Source: Kordia sp964351775
GTDB taxonomy: Bacteria > Bacteroidota > Bacteroidia > Flavobacteriales > Flavobacteriaceae
Length of the DNA: 55,205 nt
Assembly: GCA_964351775.1 (NCBI GenBank)
Contig: CAYGPQ010000014.1
Location: forward strand, 1 to 55,205
Reading direction: 5' to 3'
Shown: in pieces, positions 24,289 through 33,815 of the stretch
Layout of the letters: each line of letters opens with the position of its first letter
Position numbering within the stretch: the first letter of the stretch is position 1
The notes under the pieces: generated by a model
What the model saw: the letters and a program-made list of their open reading frames with translations, nothing else
What the model was told of the DNA's origin: nothing
The model's database searches: none
Position numbers and translations under genes: made by a program

Positions 24289-26181
24289 TTAGTTGTGTTT
24301 CCAGTTAGTATGATAAAATTTTCCAGAATCATCATCTGTTCTTTGGTAGGTATGCGCTCCAAAATAATCGCGTTGTGCTTGAATTAAGTTTGCGGATGAA
24401 TTTGCTATTGCGAAACTATGTAAGAAGTTAATAGATTCACTTAAGTTTGGAATTGGCAATTCATTTAAAATACATTCGGAAACCACTTTTTTAATTGCTG
24501 GTTTTAGCGTGTTTAGTTGTTCAATTATTTTTTCATGAGTCAACAAGTTGTTAGTGGTTTTAAAAATAGTGACTAATGCTACCATCAAGTCAGATTTTAT
24601 GATACAACCATTTGTCCAAATTCTTGCTAATTCGCTTAGGTTCAAATCCCAATTATAATTTTTTGAAGCTTCATGAATTAACTTAAAGCCTTGATAGTGA
24701 TTTATGATTCTTGCAAATTGATATGCTTTTAAAATTTCATCGTTTGTAATATTAGGCTTGACCTGAATATTCGATTTAAAATTTTTACTGGCAACAATTC
24801 GTTCTTCTTTATAGAAAGAAGTATAACGTGCAAATAGAGCAGAAGTTATCATGGTACTTGGAACACCTAATTGCGCAGTTGCAATAGTGGTCCAGTTTCC
24901 TGTGCCTTTATTTCCAGCTTTGTCCATTATTTTGTTGACTAACCAACTATTCCCTTCCTTTTTCCTTAAAATATCAATAGTGATTTCTAGTAAATAACTA
25001 TTCGTTGTTGCTTTCCATGATTCTAAAATATTAGCTATCTCGTCTGGAGTATTTCCTAATGATTTTAATAAAACAAACACTTCGGCTAGTAACTGCATTT
25101 CTACATATTCAATACCATTGTGTACCATTTTTACAAAATGTCCGCAACCTTTATTTCCTATATATGTACAACAAGGCAAGTTGTTTTCGTCTTTTGCGGC
25201 TATCGCTTCTAAAAAATGTTGTACTTCTTTGTATGCATCTTTTGTTCCACTTGGCATAATAGAAGGTCCTTTTAAAGCGCCTTCTTCACCACCAGAAACT
25301 CCAGCTCCTATAAAATCAATGTTCTTAGATTTTAAGTAGGCAGAGCGTTCGTTGGTTTTGTTGTAGTTTGAATTTCCGCCATCGATTAAAATATCTCCAT
25401 TTGATAAAAACGGAAGTAAATCTTCAATAACATAGTCTATTGTTTTTCCTGCATTCACCATGAGCATAATTTTTCTTGGTGTTTGTAAAGAGTTTATAAA
25501 AGGTTCAATAGCATCAAACGGAAGTGTTGCAGATAATTCTTTAAATTCATTCTTGAAGTTTAGAGCTACATTTTCTTCTAATCCATCAACATGCCTATTA
25601 AACATAGAAATTTTGAACCCTTTATTAGCTAAGTTTCTACTTAGACTTTTGCCCATAACTCCTAAGCCAAACAGTCCAAATTGTGATTTTACTGTTAATT
25701 CATTTTTTATCATTTCTATAATATCAGTCGGTTGTAAATCGATAGCTATTTTAATGGCGCTTTTTGGTTCTTCTAAAGTGTCAAATTGCGATTTCAACAA
25801 ATCGACATTCATAAAATGACCTTCACGCTTGTCAATTCTATTTTTGATTTGCTCAAATGAACCTTGGAGAAAAATCCATTTTGAATTATCTTGAATATCT
25901 TTATTTAAGATATCGCGATAGATTTTTTTTAAGGCTGAACAGGCAATAATACAACTGTTATTTTTCAATTGATTGATAGCTAGTTCATTTAGTGTTTGTA
26001 GCCATTCAAATCTATCATCATCAGTTAAAGCTTGACCTTTTGACATTTTAGAAATATTATTTTCGGGATGATAATCATCTCCATCAAAAAAAGGAATATG
26101 CAATGCATCAGACAATAATTTGCCTATGGTGCTTTTGCCGCAGCCAGAAACTCCTATTACATATATTACTTTATTTTTCAT
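24289..26181 (-). CDS. Gluconokinase - 6-phosphogluconate dehydrogenase fusion
   Basis: 630 residues. Residues 1-163 are a GntK-type gluconokinase (P-loop GVSGCGKST at 10-18, FFDGDDYHPENNISKMSKGQALTDDDR). Residues 167-630 are a decarboxylating 6-phosphogluconate dehydrogenase with the NADP site FGLFGLGVMGKSLSRNLA, GGNSNY, SGGEEGALKGPSIMPSG, catalytic KMVHNGIEY and the tail YFGAHTYQRTD. The fusion turns gluconate into ribulose 5-phosphate, CO2 and NADPH on one polypeptide. It lies in the operon that starts at the distal PL7 gene. Both active sites look intact. Confidence 0.95.
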   Translation of the reverse strand: MKNKVIYVIGVSGCGKSTIGKLLSDALHIPFFDGDDYHPENNISKMSKGQALTDDDRFEWLQTLNELAINQLKNNSCIIACSALKKIYRDILNKDIQDNSKWIFLQGSFEQIKNRIDKREGHFMNVDLLKSQFDTLEEPKSAIKIAIDLQPTDIIEMIKNELTVKSQFGLFGLGVMGKSLSRNLANKGFKISMFNRHVDGLEENVALNFKNEFKELSATLPFDAIEPFINSLQTPRKIMLMVNAGKTIDYVIEDLLPFLSNGDILIDGGNSNYNKTNERSAYLKSKNIDFIGAGVSGGEEGALKGPSIMPSGTKDAYKEVQHFLEAIAAKDENNLPCCTYIGNKGCGHFVKMVHNGIEYVEMQLLAEVFVLLKSLGNTPDEIANILESWKATTNSYLLEITIDILRKKEGNSWLVNKIMDKAGNKGTGNWTTIATAQLGVPSTMITSALFARYTSFYKEERIVASKNFKSNIQVKPNITNDEILKAYQFARIINHYQGFKLIHEASKNYNWDLNLSELARIWTNGCIIKSDLMVALVTIFKTTNNLLTHEKIIEQLNTLKPAIKKVVSECILNELPIPNLSESINFLHSFAIANSSANLIQAQRDYFGAHTYQRTDDDSGKFYHTNWKHN

Positions 26182-26215
26182 GATTATTTCTCGCGAAAGA
26201 AGAGGTCTCTTTAAA

Positions 26216-28270
26216 TTATTTCAGCTCTGTTCCCGGACCTACTGTTGCTTCTCTAAACCACACTTCCGTGTAGCAACCATTTTGATATTGCTTAGCGATA
26301 TCACCTCCATAGGTTTCTGCGCCTGCACACCATACCTTATTTTTTTCAGGGCTTTTTCCGTTGGTTTGGTTATAAGCTCCTTGTTTAAAATAATTCAGCT
26401 CTCCGCTATAAGCAGTGGCACGTTCAGTTCCATCTTGTCCTATGGGTACAAATAGTTTCCTTACTTGTTCTGGAATGTCTGATTTTTTTACATATTTAGA
26501 TGAAATGAGATTTTTAGTGAATGTTTTTGTTTCATGACCTTCACTTTTGAATGTGAGATACATGATTCCTTTATATACATTTACTTCATAACTGAATTCT
26601 TCACCTAATTCTATTCCGTCCTCAGGCTCCGCAGGATAGTCATTTTTACTTGTTCCAATTACAGACATATCATTTCCCCAAACGGCTGAAGAATAATCCC
26701 ATCTTCCAGAATTATCATCACCTGCGGTATTTATTTCATAATTCCAAAAGACAGAGCCTTTAGTATGACCTGGGAATTTTTTGTAAAATATTTTTAGCGG
26801 TTCATTTTCATGTCCTTCACCGCTATGAATTTGTCCAACAACAGTTGCGTATGAGGCCGCAACTCTGGCATCTCCAGAAACGGAAACTTGCATTACCTTG
26901 CAGGTACCTGTTAGTTTACCTCCTTCTTCGGGCGTCCATTCTCTTTTTTCTTGTAACTCAGTTCTTGTGTTGCTAGAGTTTTTTGAAGTGACACCAGAAT
27001 TTGGGGTTTTATAAACCACCCAACGTCTCGTACCATCAATTACAGTATAGAAAAAATCTTTATGTTCAAAGTCGACAAGATTGTCCACATTTGTTCCATC
27101 GCCCATTAATATTTTGAATTTATCCATAAAAGGAATTACTTCACTTGGATATACTGCTTTTGTACTTAAACCATCATTCGCTTTAAAATACCCTTCATTG
27201 GATATTGCATCATCACTAATCGTAATACTTGCTGATTTAAACCAAACTTCAGCATAATTACCATCTGCATATTGTTTTTGAATGTCACCGCCATGAGTTT
27301 CCGCTCCAGAACACCAAACTTTGTTTACTTTGGGATCTTTTCCGTTCGTTTGGTTGTAGCAGCCTAATTTGAAAAAGAGTCCTTCTTCTGTGTAGGCATT
27401 TTTACGCTCAACACCATCTTGACCTATGGGCACGAATAAATTCATTACTTGCGTTGGAATGTCTGAACGATTTGTATATTCAGAGGAAACAAGATTTTTT
27501 GTAAATGTTTTGGTTTCATGTCCTTCGCTCGTGAACGTTAGATACATCATACCTTCTTTAATTTCCACTTTATAACTGAACTCTTCCCCTAAAACAATTC
27601 CATCTTCTGGTTCTGGCGGATAAGTGTTTTTATCGGTGCCAACCACAGAAAAGTCATAACCCCAAATAGGATAGGAGTAATCCCATCTTTTTGAATTATC
27701 ATCGCCAGCAGTATTGATTTCATAATTCCAAAAGACAGAACCTTTGGTATGCCCTGGAAATTTTTTGTAGAATATCTTTAACGGCTCATTTTCATGACCG
27801 TCTGCGCTGTGAATTTGACCAACGACAACGGAGTACGTTGCTGCAACAGTAGCGTCGCCTGTAGTTGCAACATTCATTACTTTCAGCGTTGCATTCATGG
27901 TGGCATCAGTCATTGGTGACCATTTTTTTAATTGTGCCAGTTCAGTTCTTGTATTGTTTGAAGTTCCATGCGTATTTCCAGCATTAGGTGATTTGAATAC
28001 AACCCAATCTTCTTTGTCATCCTTTGCAGTGTAAAAGAAATTTTTATGTTCATAATTTGTTGCCTGACCGACATTTGAACCATCACCTAAGATTAAATTC
28101 CAGTGTTGAAAAAATGGAATGACGTCGTTTGCCTTAGTACTTGTCGTTACATTTTCAGTGTTGTTAGTAGGGTTTTGTTTTTTGCTTTCAGTACAGGAAT
28201 TACATACCAAAATAGCACTTATTAGTAATGAATACTGGACAAAAATTAATTTGAAAGTTTTGAAGTTCAT
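26216..28270 (-). CDS. Double-domain PL7 alginate lyase, lipoprotein
   Basis: 684 residues. Lipobox near CNSC (Cys26), then two PL7 catalytic domains at about 50-350 and 378-677. Each holds the family triad: NTRTEL at 106-111 and 434-439, GQIH at 151-154 and 479-482, and CYNQ/AYNQ at 304-307 and 632-635. The two copies are very similar in protein and DNA, so this is an internal tandem duplication. The YNQTNG form differs from the YFKAGNY form in the other two lyases, so it belongs to a different PL7 subfamily. Probably surface-anchored. Confidence 0.93.
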   Translation of the reverse strand: MNFKTFKLIFVQYSLLISAILVCNSCTESKKQNPTNNTENVTTSTKANDVIPFFQHWNLILGDGSNVGQATNYEHKNFFYTAKDDKEDWVVFKSPNAGNTHGTSNNTRTELAQLKKWSPMTDATMNATLKVMNVATTGDATVAATYSVVVGQIHSADGHENEPLKIFYKKFPGHTKGSVFWNYEINTAGDDNSKRWDYSYPIWGYDFSVVGTDKNTYPPEPEDGIVLGEEFSYKVEIKEGMMYLTFTSEGHETKTFTKNLVSSEYTNRSDIPTQVMNLFVPIGQDGVERKNAYTEEGLFFKLGCYNQTNGKDPKVNKVWCSGAETHGGDIQKQYADGNYAEVWFKSASITISDDAISNEGYFKANDGLSTKAVYPSEVIPFMDKFKILMGDGTNVDNLVDFEHKDFFYTVIDGTRRWVVYKTPNSGVTSKNSSNTRTELQEKREWTPEEGGKLTGTCKVMQVSVSGDARVAASYATVVGQIHSGEGHENEPLKIFYKKFPGHTKGSVFWNYEINTAGDDNSGRWDYSSAVWGNDMSVIGTSKNDYPAEPEDGIELGEEFSYEVNVYKGIMYLTFKSEGHETKTFTKNLISSKYVKKSDIPEQVRKLFVPIGQDGTERATAYSGELNYFKQGAYNQTNGKSPEKNKVWCAGAETYGGDIAKQYQNGCYTEVWFREATVGPGTELK

Positions 28271-28339
28271 GTTATAGGATATTTCGGTTATTTAAAGTAA
28301 CAAATAAATTGGCTTTTTGTGTGTAACTATTGATTCAAA

Positions 28340-30166
28340 TTACTCAATTAGTATCTTTTTAGTTATACTATTTCCGTTTGCATTTACTATCATAAAGTAA
28401 AGACCTGCATTTAATTTTGAAACATCAATCGTATTATTGTTTAATCTGCTAATATTCAGTACATTATTACCTAAAACATCATACATCGCAACCGATGAAA
28501 TCGTGATCGAATTCGATTCAATTGTTAGATAATCTTTTGCAGGATTTGGATATACTTTAAAATCTAAGAAGGCATTTTCAACGATTCCTAAATTTACATC
28601 CGAAACTACGAGTTCATTTGAATAATTGAACGCTTTATCAACCGCATAAATTTTATAATAATTGCCAGCAACATACGTCTCTGTGAAGCTTGTGTCCGTA
28701 CCAATGTAAATTACAGTTCCTGTAAGGCTTCCTGTTCCGTTCGTTGTGGTACTACCAAATTGATAGATTCCATTTTGGTTTGGATCGTTATCAGCATTTG
28801 GAGTTGAGGTATATTTAAAAACAACATAACCACCATTATCAACACCGCCTGAAGGCGCAGTCCAACCAATTGTAGCGATACCAGAATTATTAGCATACGT
28901 ACCAACTGTTGCAGCATTAGGAGCTGTGTCATCATAAGCACCTGCATATACTACAAAGTCATCTACTCTAACTTCTGTTAAATTACTGCCACTCATTCTA
29001 GCAACAGCCCAATGTGATGCATTAAAAGCACCACCAGTTGTTACAGTACCATAGGTTTTAGTCCAAGTATCTGCAACAAAAGGAGTTGCATCCGTTTTAT
29101 TGGTCGCATTACTACCTGATGTGTTATTTAAATAGATACCTGGATCTAAATCTGCTCCCGGATCTACGCTCGATTTATAAAAAAACTGTACTGTATATTG
29201 TGTGTTGATTTGCAATTCATTTGGAGCAACCGTTGATGGACTTTGTAATCTTAAATTACTATTACCTGTTGAAATTTGAAATGCTGCTGAAAAATCTCCA
29301 GTTCTTGCTAAAGCTGCATCATCTGTCATGTCTCTAACGGCTGCATTACCAGTTGAAGAAACTGTCCATTCTGCTTGTGGAGTTCCAGCTTGACCACTTC
29401 CAGCAGAACTCATTGAAGCATTTGCAGTTTGTGTTTCCATACCACCATCCATGATTGGGAATTCTCCAATAACCTGACCTGAAGTTGCTGGCGTAGTTGC
29501 ACTACTAAAAACAATTTGTGTGTTTACGCGTTCTGCTTTTCTACTCGTTAATGTGGTTGGTGCAGATGAAGATCCTGCTCTGTAATTAAGCGATTGATGC
29601 GCTGTATTGTCCCAAAACCAATTTAAGGAACCATTACCAGAAAATAATAAATTCGGTTGTCCGGGATCTGCAGGCACTAAATTAGAACAGTCCCAGTCTA
29701 CAGCAATCTCTAAAGCGCCACCTGTATAATTGAATGGTGTTGACAAAACAAAATTTAGATATCCTGTGGAGCCAGGAAAATTAGTTGTGGTATTAAATGT
29801 GTACGTCCCAACAATAGTAGCTCCGTTTATTGCATCTGACCAATTACCACCACTAGCGATTACTTCTGTGGCGTTTGAATTTTTCATGTAAATGGTCATG
29901 GTAGCATCACCTGATGCTGTAATTATGTTTGAAGAACCTAAATCAAAGTTTAGTTGGGTTATGGTTGCAGAAGGTGACATGGACGCTAATTCCGTTGCAG
30001 TATAAACTATACTTGCACGAGAATACACAGAATTTGAACCGCTATCGGAACGTTGAAAAGGACCTCTAGTTGCTGAAGAGGACGTTCCTGTACCTAGAGT
30101 AAGTGTTGTTTGTGAATACGCAAAACTTACAAAAAGTAGTGCTATTAAAAGTAATTTTGTTTTCAT
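28340..30166 (-). CDS. T9SS-secreted surface protein in the alginate operon
   Basis: 608 residues: signal peptide (MKTKLLLIALLFVSFAYSQ), a beta-rich region to about 220, a jelly-roll-like module (about 235-410, ending TEVRVDDFVVYAG, as in carbohydrate-binding modules), a fibronectin III-like part (about 415-525) and a C-terminal type A sorting domain (FKVYPNPAKDYLTIES to GNSITKKILIE). It is thus exported through the type IX system. No catalytic motif is seen. Lying 10 bases after a PL7 lyase gene, it probably binds alginate at the cell surface. Confidence 0.85.
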   Translation of the reverse strand: MKTKLLLIALLFVSFAYSQTTLTLGTGTSSSATRGPFQRSDSGSNSVYSRASIVYTATELASMSPSATITQLNFDLGSSNIITASGDATMTIYMKNSNATEVIASGGNWSDAINGATIVGTYTFNTTTNFPGSTGYLNFVLSTPFNYTGGALEIAVDWDCSNLVPADPGQPNLLFSGNGSLNWFWDNTAHQSLNYRAGSSSAPTTLTSRKAERVNTQIVFSSATTPATSGQVIGEFPIMDGGMETQTANASMSSAGSGQAGTPQAEWTVSSTGNAAVRDMTDDAALARTGDFSAAFQISTGNSNLRLQSPSTVAPNELQINTQYTVQFFYKSSVDPGADLDPGIYLNNTSGSNATNKTDATPFVADTWTKTYGTVTTGGAFNASHWAVARMSGSNLTEVRVDDFVVYAGAYDDTAPNAATVGTYANNSGIATIGWTAPSGGVDNGGYVVFKYTSTPNADNDPNQNGIYQFGSTTTNGTGSLTGTVIYIGTDTSFTETYVAGNYYKIYAVDKAFNYSNELVVSDVNLGIVENAFLDFKVYPNPAKDYLTIESNSITISSVAMYDVLGNNVLNISRLNNNTIDVSKLNAGLYFMIVNANGNSITKKILIE

Positions 30167-30176
30167 ATCGTTGTTT

Positions 30177-31112
30177 TTAATGTGTTAAGTATAAGTTGTA
30201 ATATTTCACATAAGAAAATCCTGCGGGATCTGTAGTGATGAGATAATTTCCAGCTTTGAAATAGTTTTCAAATGGCCATTTGTCCAAGCTTACATCTTGG
30301 TATGTATAAGGAGATTCACTATTTAGAGTTACAATAATTTTAGCATCAGAAGCCTCAATTTTAAAATCAAATGCGTCATGACCAACATAGCCAAGATTCA
30401 CCTTGATATCGGTCCAAGTACTGCTTGAAGTATTGAGTAAAGCGTCGCCGCTAGTGTTTTCGTTTATTAAGGATTTTTTGTGTGACCAAATGAATCCATC
30501 TTTCCAATAGATTTTTAGTAATGGCGGTCCGTTATTTGATGAAAAGCCATGTATTGCCATATCTTCTTCTGAAATGATCCCGTGAATTTGCATGACAATC
30601 ACATCATGATACATATCGTTTGAATTCGTGTCTTCTGAAACAGAAACCACTTTTAAACGACCTTCCATGGTGCCACCTTCGGCTAAAGTCCAGTTTTCTC
30701 TAGCGTTTGACGGATTGATTAATTCGCGTAATTCGGTTCGAGAATACGAACTATTAGTCGTTGAAATTTCGGGATAGGTATAAAATACTAGCGATGTATC
30801 ATCTGTATCATCATACATAAATGGTTGTACAGGCGCTAAAGTTTGATATCCAAAATTGATCAATTGTGCAGGTTGATACTCGTCAGGTTTCCCATCATTA
30901 TTTTCATCTACCGGAAGTGTTACTTTCCATGAGGAAAAATCAATATCTGCATAATTTACCGTTATTGGAGTATTTGGCGATGTTGGTGTGTTTATCGTAG
31001 TATCAATCGGTCTTTCGTTGTCGTTGCTTGAACAATTTGTGAACACGACTAACCAAAAAGCAAAGCCAATCACTTTTTGAACACTATTTAGAAGTTGATT
31101 TTTTGTATACAT
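30177..31112 (-). CDS. PL7 alginate lyase, lipoprotein
   Basis: 311 residues. The lipobox FTNC (Cys27) and acidic SSNDNE after it suggest export to the outer-membrane surface. After a Thr/Pro-rich linker of about 25 residues, one PL7 domain carries YSRTELREL, VMQIHG and YFKAGNY. It closely resembles the lyase at 14785 in layout. It is the first gene of the operon reaching to 22168 and starts about 22 bases after the predicted transcription start of a GntR-controlled promoter. Confidence 0.95.
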   Translation of the reverse strand: MYTKNQLLNSVQKVIGFAFWLVVFTNCSSNDNERPIDTTINTPTSPNTPITVNYADIDFSSWKVTLPVDENNDGKPDEYQPAQLINFGYQTLAPVQPFMYDDTDDTSLVFYTYPEISTTNSSYSRTELRELINPSNARENWTLAEGGTMEGRLKVVSVSEDTNSNDMYHDVIVMQIHGIISEEDMAIHGFSSNNGPPLLKIYWKDGFIWSHKKSLINENTSGDALLNTSSSTWTDIKVNLGYVGHDAFDFKIEASDAKIIVTLNSESPYTYQDVSLDKWPFENYFKAGNYLITTDPAGFSYVKYYNLYLTH

Positions 31113-31118
31113 TTTAAA

Positions 31119-31171
31119 TTGGTTAACCAGATTGGTTTACCAAATATACTCATATTTCTGAATGTTGCAAA
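31119..31171 (-). promoter_or_regulatory. Promoter and tandem GntR operator of the distal PL7 operon
   Basis: On the minus strand TTTG (31171 to 31168), a 19-base spacer and TATATTTG (31148 to 31141) match the Bacteroidota promoter exactly. The -7 box runs into the operator 31119..31143 (TTGGTTAACCA, two bases, TTGGTTTACCAA), the same arrangement and sequence as at susC. Confidence 0.85.
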
Positions 31172-31227
31172 TTTTTGTGAGAAATCATTAAAATTTTGAT
31201 CGTATAATTGAGAAATCCGTAAAATAA

Positions 31228-31272
31228 AAAATGCTCCAATTTAATTTTTACATTAAAAAGGAGCTATTTTTT
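31228..31272 (-). terminator. Terminator of the DEAD-box helicase gene
   Basis: GCTCC and GGAGC form a stem with an AT-rich 22-base loop; on the minus strand it is followed by ATTTTTTATTTT. It lies about 40 bases after the helicase stop and before the PL7 promoter, separating the two units. Confidence 0.5.
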
Positions 31273-31307
31273 TGAACACACTTTATTTAGTATAACTAAA
31301 ATGGGTA

Positions 31308-32654
31308 TTACTTTTTCTTATTACGCATATTGTAATTTTTATCGCCTTTGGTTTTCGGCTTTTTATATTTTTTTTCAATTTCACGTCGATACGAACCACC
31401 TTGATTGGTTTTTTTGTTCTTTTCCTTCTTTTCGTGAAAACCTGGTGCAAGTCCTGTCGTTTTTGAAGGATTGTTGATTTCACTAATTTTAGTTTGTTCT
31501 TCAGGTGCTAATAGCGTTGAAACAGCAACATCTTCTGGAAACTCCAATTCAGGAATTTCATAATTCATCAATGTTTCAATGGTTTCTTTGTATTCTCTTT
31601 CTTTTTCGGTGTAGAATAATATAGCATTTCCTTTGGCTTCCGCTCTTCCTGATCGACCAATTCGGTGCATGTAATTTTCAGGATAGTTGGGCGTGTTGAA
31701 GTTGATGACGTGTGTAATCATATCTAAATCCAATCCACGTGCCATAACATCCGTAGCTACTAAAATTCGGTTTTGTCCTTCATTAAACTGATGGATAGAA
31801 CGCAAACGATAGTTTTGTGTTTTGTTGGAATGAATCACGCAAGCTTCTTCACCAAAATCGGGTTTTAAACAATCAAATAAACGATCAGCAATGCGTTTAT
31901 TCGAAATAAATATTAATACCTTACTATAGGTTTCTTTATCTTTTAAAATATGAATCAGTAAGTTTACTTTCGTATAAAAGTTAGGAACGGCATAACAGGT
32001 TTGCGAAATATTATCTAACGGTGTTCCGCTTACCGCGATCGAAATTTTGTGTGGTTTTGTAAAGAAATCATCAATCAAATCACTCACATCGTCGGTCATA
32101 GTAGCCGAAAACATAATATTTTGGCGTTGCTCAGGAAGTAATTCTAAAATGTTGGTAATTTGGAATCGGAATCCCAGATCTAACATCACATCTACCTCAT
32201 CAATAACTAATTTTTTGATCGATTTTAATTGCAACGCTCTGCTCAAAACCAAGTCATATAAACGTCCCGGTGTTGCTACGACAATATCACATCCTTGCGC
32301 TAAAATTTGCATTTGTGCATTCATGTTCACGCCACCATACACACCAATAGTTCGGATGTTGATGTATTTGGCAAATGCTTGAATTTGATCTACCACTTGC
32401 ACCACCAATTCTCTGGTGGGAACCATGACTAAAATTCGCGGATTGACTTGCTTAGAAAATTTCAAATCGCGCAATATAGGCAACATATAGGCAAATGTTT
32501 TCCCTGTTCCAGTTTGCGCAATTCCAACCACATCTTTTCCGCCACGAATCACCGAAAATGATTGTTCTTGAATAGGAGTTGGTGTTGTATAACCTAAATC
32601 TTCAATGGCATATTGCAACTGAGTAGATAAGTCAAAATCTTGAAAAGTAGACAT
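31308..32654 (-). CDS. DEAD-box ATP-dependent RNA helicase
   Basis: 448 residues, cytoplasmic, unwinds structured RNA in ribosome assembly or RNA decay. All core motifs are visible: Q motif PTPIQEQS, AQTGTGKT, PTRELV, GG, TPGR, the DEVD variant of DEAD (VIDEVDVMLD), SAT, and HRIGRSGR in domain 2. The C-terminus from about 390 is a lysine-rich tail. The DEVD variant is seen in some bacterial members and keeps the catalytic acidic pair. Confidence 0.95.
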   Translation of the reverse strand: MSTFQDFDLSTQLQYAIEDLGYTTPTPIQEQSFSVIRGGKDVVGIAQTGTGKTFAYMLPILRDLKFSKQVNPRILVMVPTRELVVQVVDQIQAFAKYINIRTIGVYGGVNMNAQMQILAQGCDIVVATPGRLYDLVLSRALQLKSIKKLVIDEVDVMLDLGFRFQITNILELLPEQRQNIMFSATMTDDVSDLIDDFFTKPHKISIAVSGTPLDNISQTCYAVPNFYTKVNLLIHILKDKETYSKVLIFISNKRIADRLFDCLKPDFGEEACVIHSNKTQNYRLRSIHQFNEGQNRILVATDVMARGLDLDMITHVINFNTPNYPENYMHRIGRSGRAEAKGNAILFYTEKEREYKETIETLMNYEIPELEFPEDVAVSTLLAPEEQTKISEINNPSKTTGLAPGFHEKKEKNKKTNQGGSYRREIEKKYKKPKTKGDKNYNMRNKKK

Positions 32655-32727
32655 GCTGTGTAATTTTGCGCAAAGGTAATGTATTTCATCACTTTAGCGC
32701 GATGATTGGGGGTTTAATTGCAATGTA

Positions 32728-33663
32728 CTATGGAATCTTTTTAGATGTTTCCTTTGAGTTTTCCTCAGATTCTTCCGTTGGTTTATACAAAGCAGGTGAT
32801 AATTTTTTGAGTCCTTCTTTGGTGAGATATTTTGCCAAAATACCACCTTTGATATTATTGACATCAAACTCAATGATGAATGCACGCTTGTCAATTTTAT
32901 CAATTAAATTGTACGTTCTGCGAATGTCAATTCTATTAATTACAGTGTGAATGATATCTGTTTCTGCTTGCATACCGCGCTTTCCATGTCCGCGCGCACC
33001 TTTATACAGCGTAATTCCTGCACCAATCACATTAATGAGTTCTTCTTCAATTTCTGCCGATGCTTCGGAAACAATCATGAGTCCGACGAAATCTTCAAAA
33101 CCTTCAATCATCAAATCAATAATTTTGGCAGTGACCAAAAATGTCAATACCGAATACATCGCAATTTCCACAGAAAGCAATAACGCCGTCACCGCAAATA
33201 GAATGGCGTTGAATCCCAAAATTACTTTTCCAATACTAATGCCTAACCGATCGTTGATAAAAATACCTAATATTTCCGAACCGTCTAAAACAGCACCGTT
33301 TCTGATCGTTAACCCAATGCCGGCACCTAAAAATAAGCCACCAAAAATGGCAATTAAGAGTTTATCATCTGTAACTGAAGTAAAGTTTTCAAAGTGAATA
33401 AAAATCGCTAATCCAACGATGGATAGAATCGATTTTATAAAGATGCGTTTCGTCAAGGTAAACCAAGCTAATGCTAAAAACGGAATACTGACAATGAGTA
33501 AAATGATAGAAATGTCAATAGCAAAAAGTTCGCTGACTAAAATCGCAATTCCGGTAACGCCACCATCTAAAAATCCGTTTGGAAGCAAGAACATTTTTAA
33601 GCCAATACTTGCTAATAGAATTCCTATGAAAATTTGAAAAATCTCTGAAAAAAGTCGTTTCAT
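32728..33663 (-). CDS. YitT family membrane protein (DUF161/DUF2179)
   Basis: 311 residues: five or six membrane segments in the first 190 residues (FLLPNGFLDGGVTGIAIL, GLFLGAGIGLTIRNGAVLDGSEI) followed by a soluble DUF2179 domain (EELINVIGAGITLYKGARGHGKRGMQAETDIIHTVINRIDIRRTYNLI). The family is widespread with no proven transport substrate. It is monocistronic between the helicase and the sulfatase; the last about 20 residues are a Glu/Ser/Lys-rich tail. Confidence 0.93.
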   Translation of the reverse strand: MKRLFSEIFQIFIGILLASIGLKMFLLPNGFLDGGVTGIAILVSELFAIDISIILLIVSIPFLALAWFTLTKRIFIKSILSIVGLAIFIHFENFTSVTDDKLLIAIFGGLFLGAGIGLTIRNGAVLDGSEILGIFINDRLGISIGKVILGFNAILFAVTALLLSVEIAMYSVLTFLVTAKIIDLMIEGFEDFVGLMIVSEASAEIEEELINVIGAGITLYKGARGHGKRGMQAETDIIHTVINRIDIRRTYNLIDKIDKRAFIIEFDVNNIKGGILAKYLTKEGLKKLSPALYKPTEESEENSKETSKKIP

Positions 33664-33760
33664 GTGGTGTTTTTGGTTGTCTTGTGAATGATTTTCAAAA
33701 GATAGTTAAAACAAGTTTAGTAAGAAAATTTTCTGTGGAACTATTCATTTTAAAAATAAT

Positions 33761-33792
33761 AAAGCTACCAAATTGAACTTTGATAGCTTTTC
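33761..33792 (-). terminator. Terminator of the sulfatase gene
   Basis: AAAGCTA-C-CAAA, a 6-base loop and TTTG-A-TAGCTTTT form a long stem with one mismatch, 24 bases beyond the sulfatase stop; on the minus strand it is followed by ATTATTTTT. Confidence 0.55.
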
Positions 33793-33815
33793 TATTACTG
33801 ATGGTATATTTTCAA

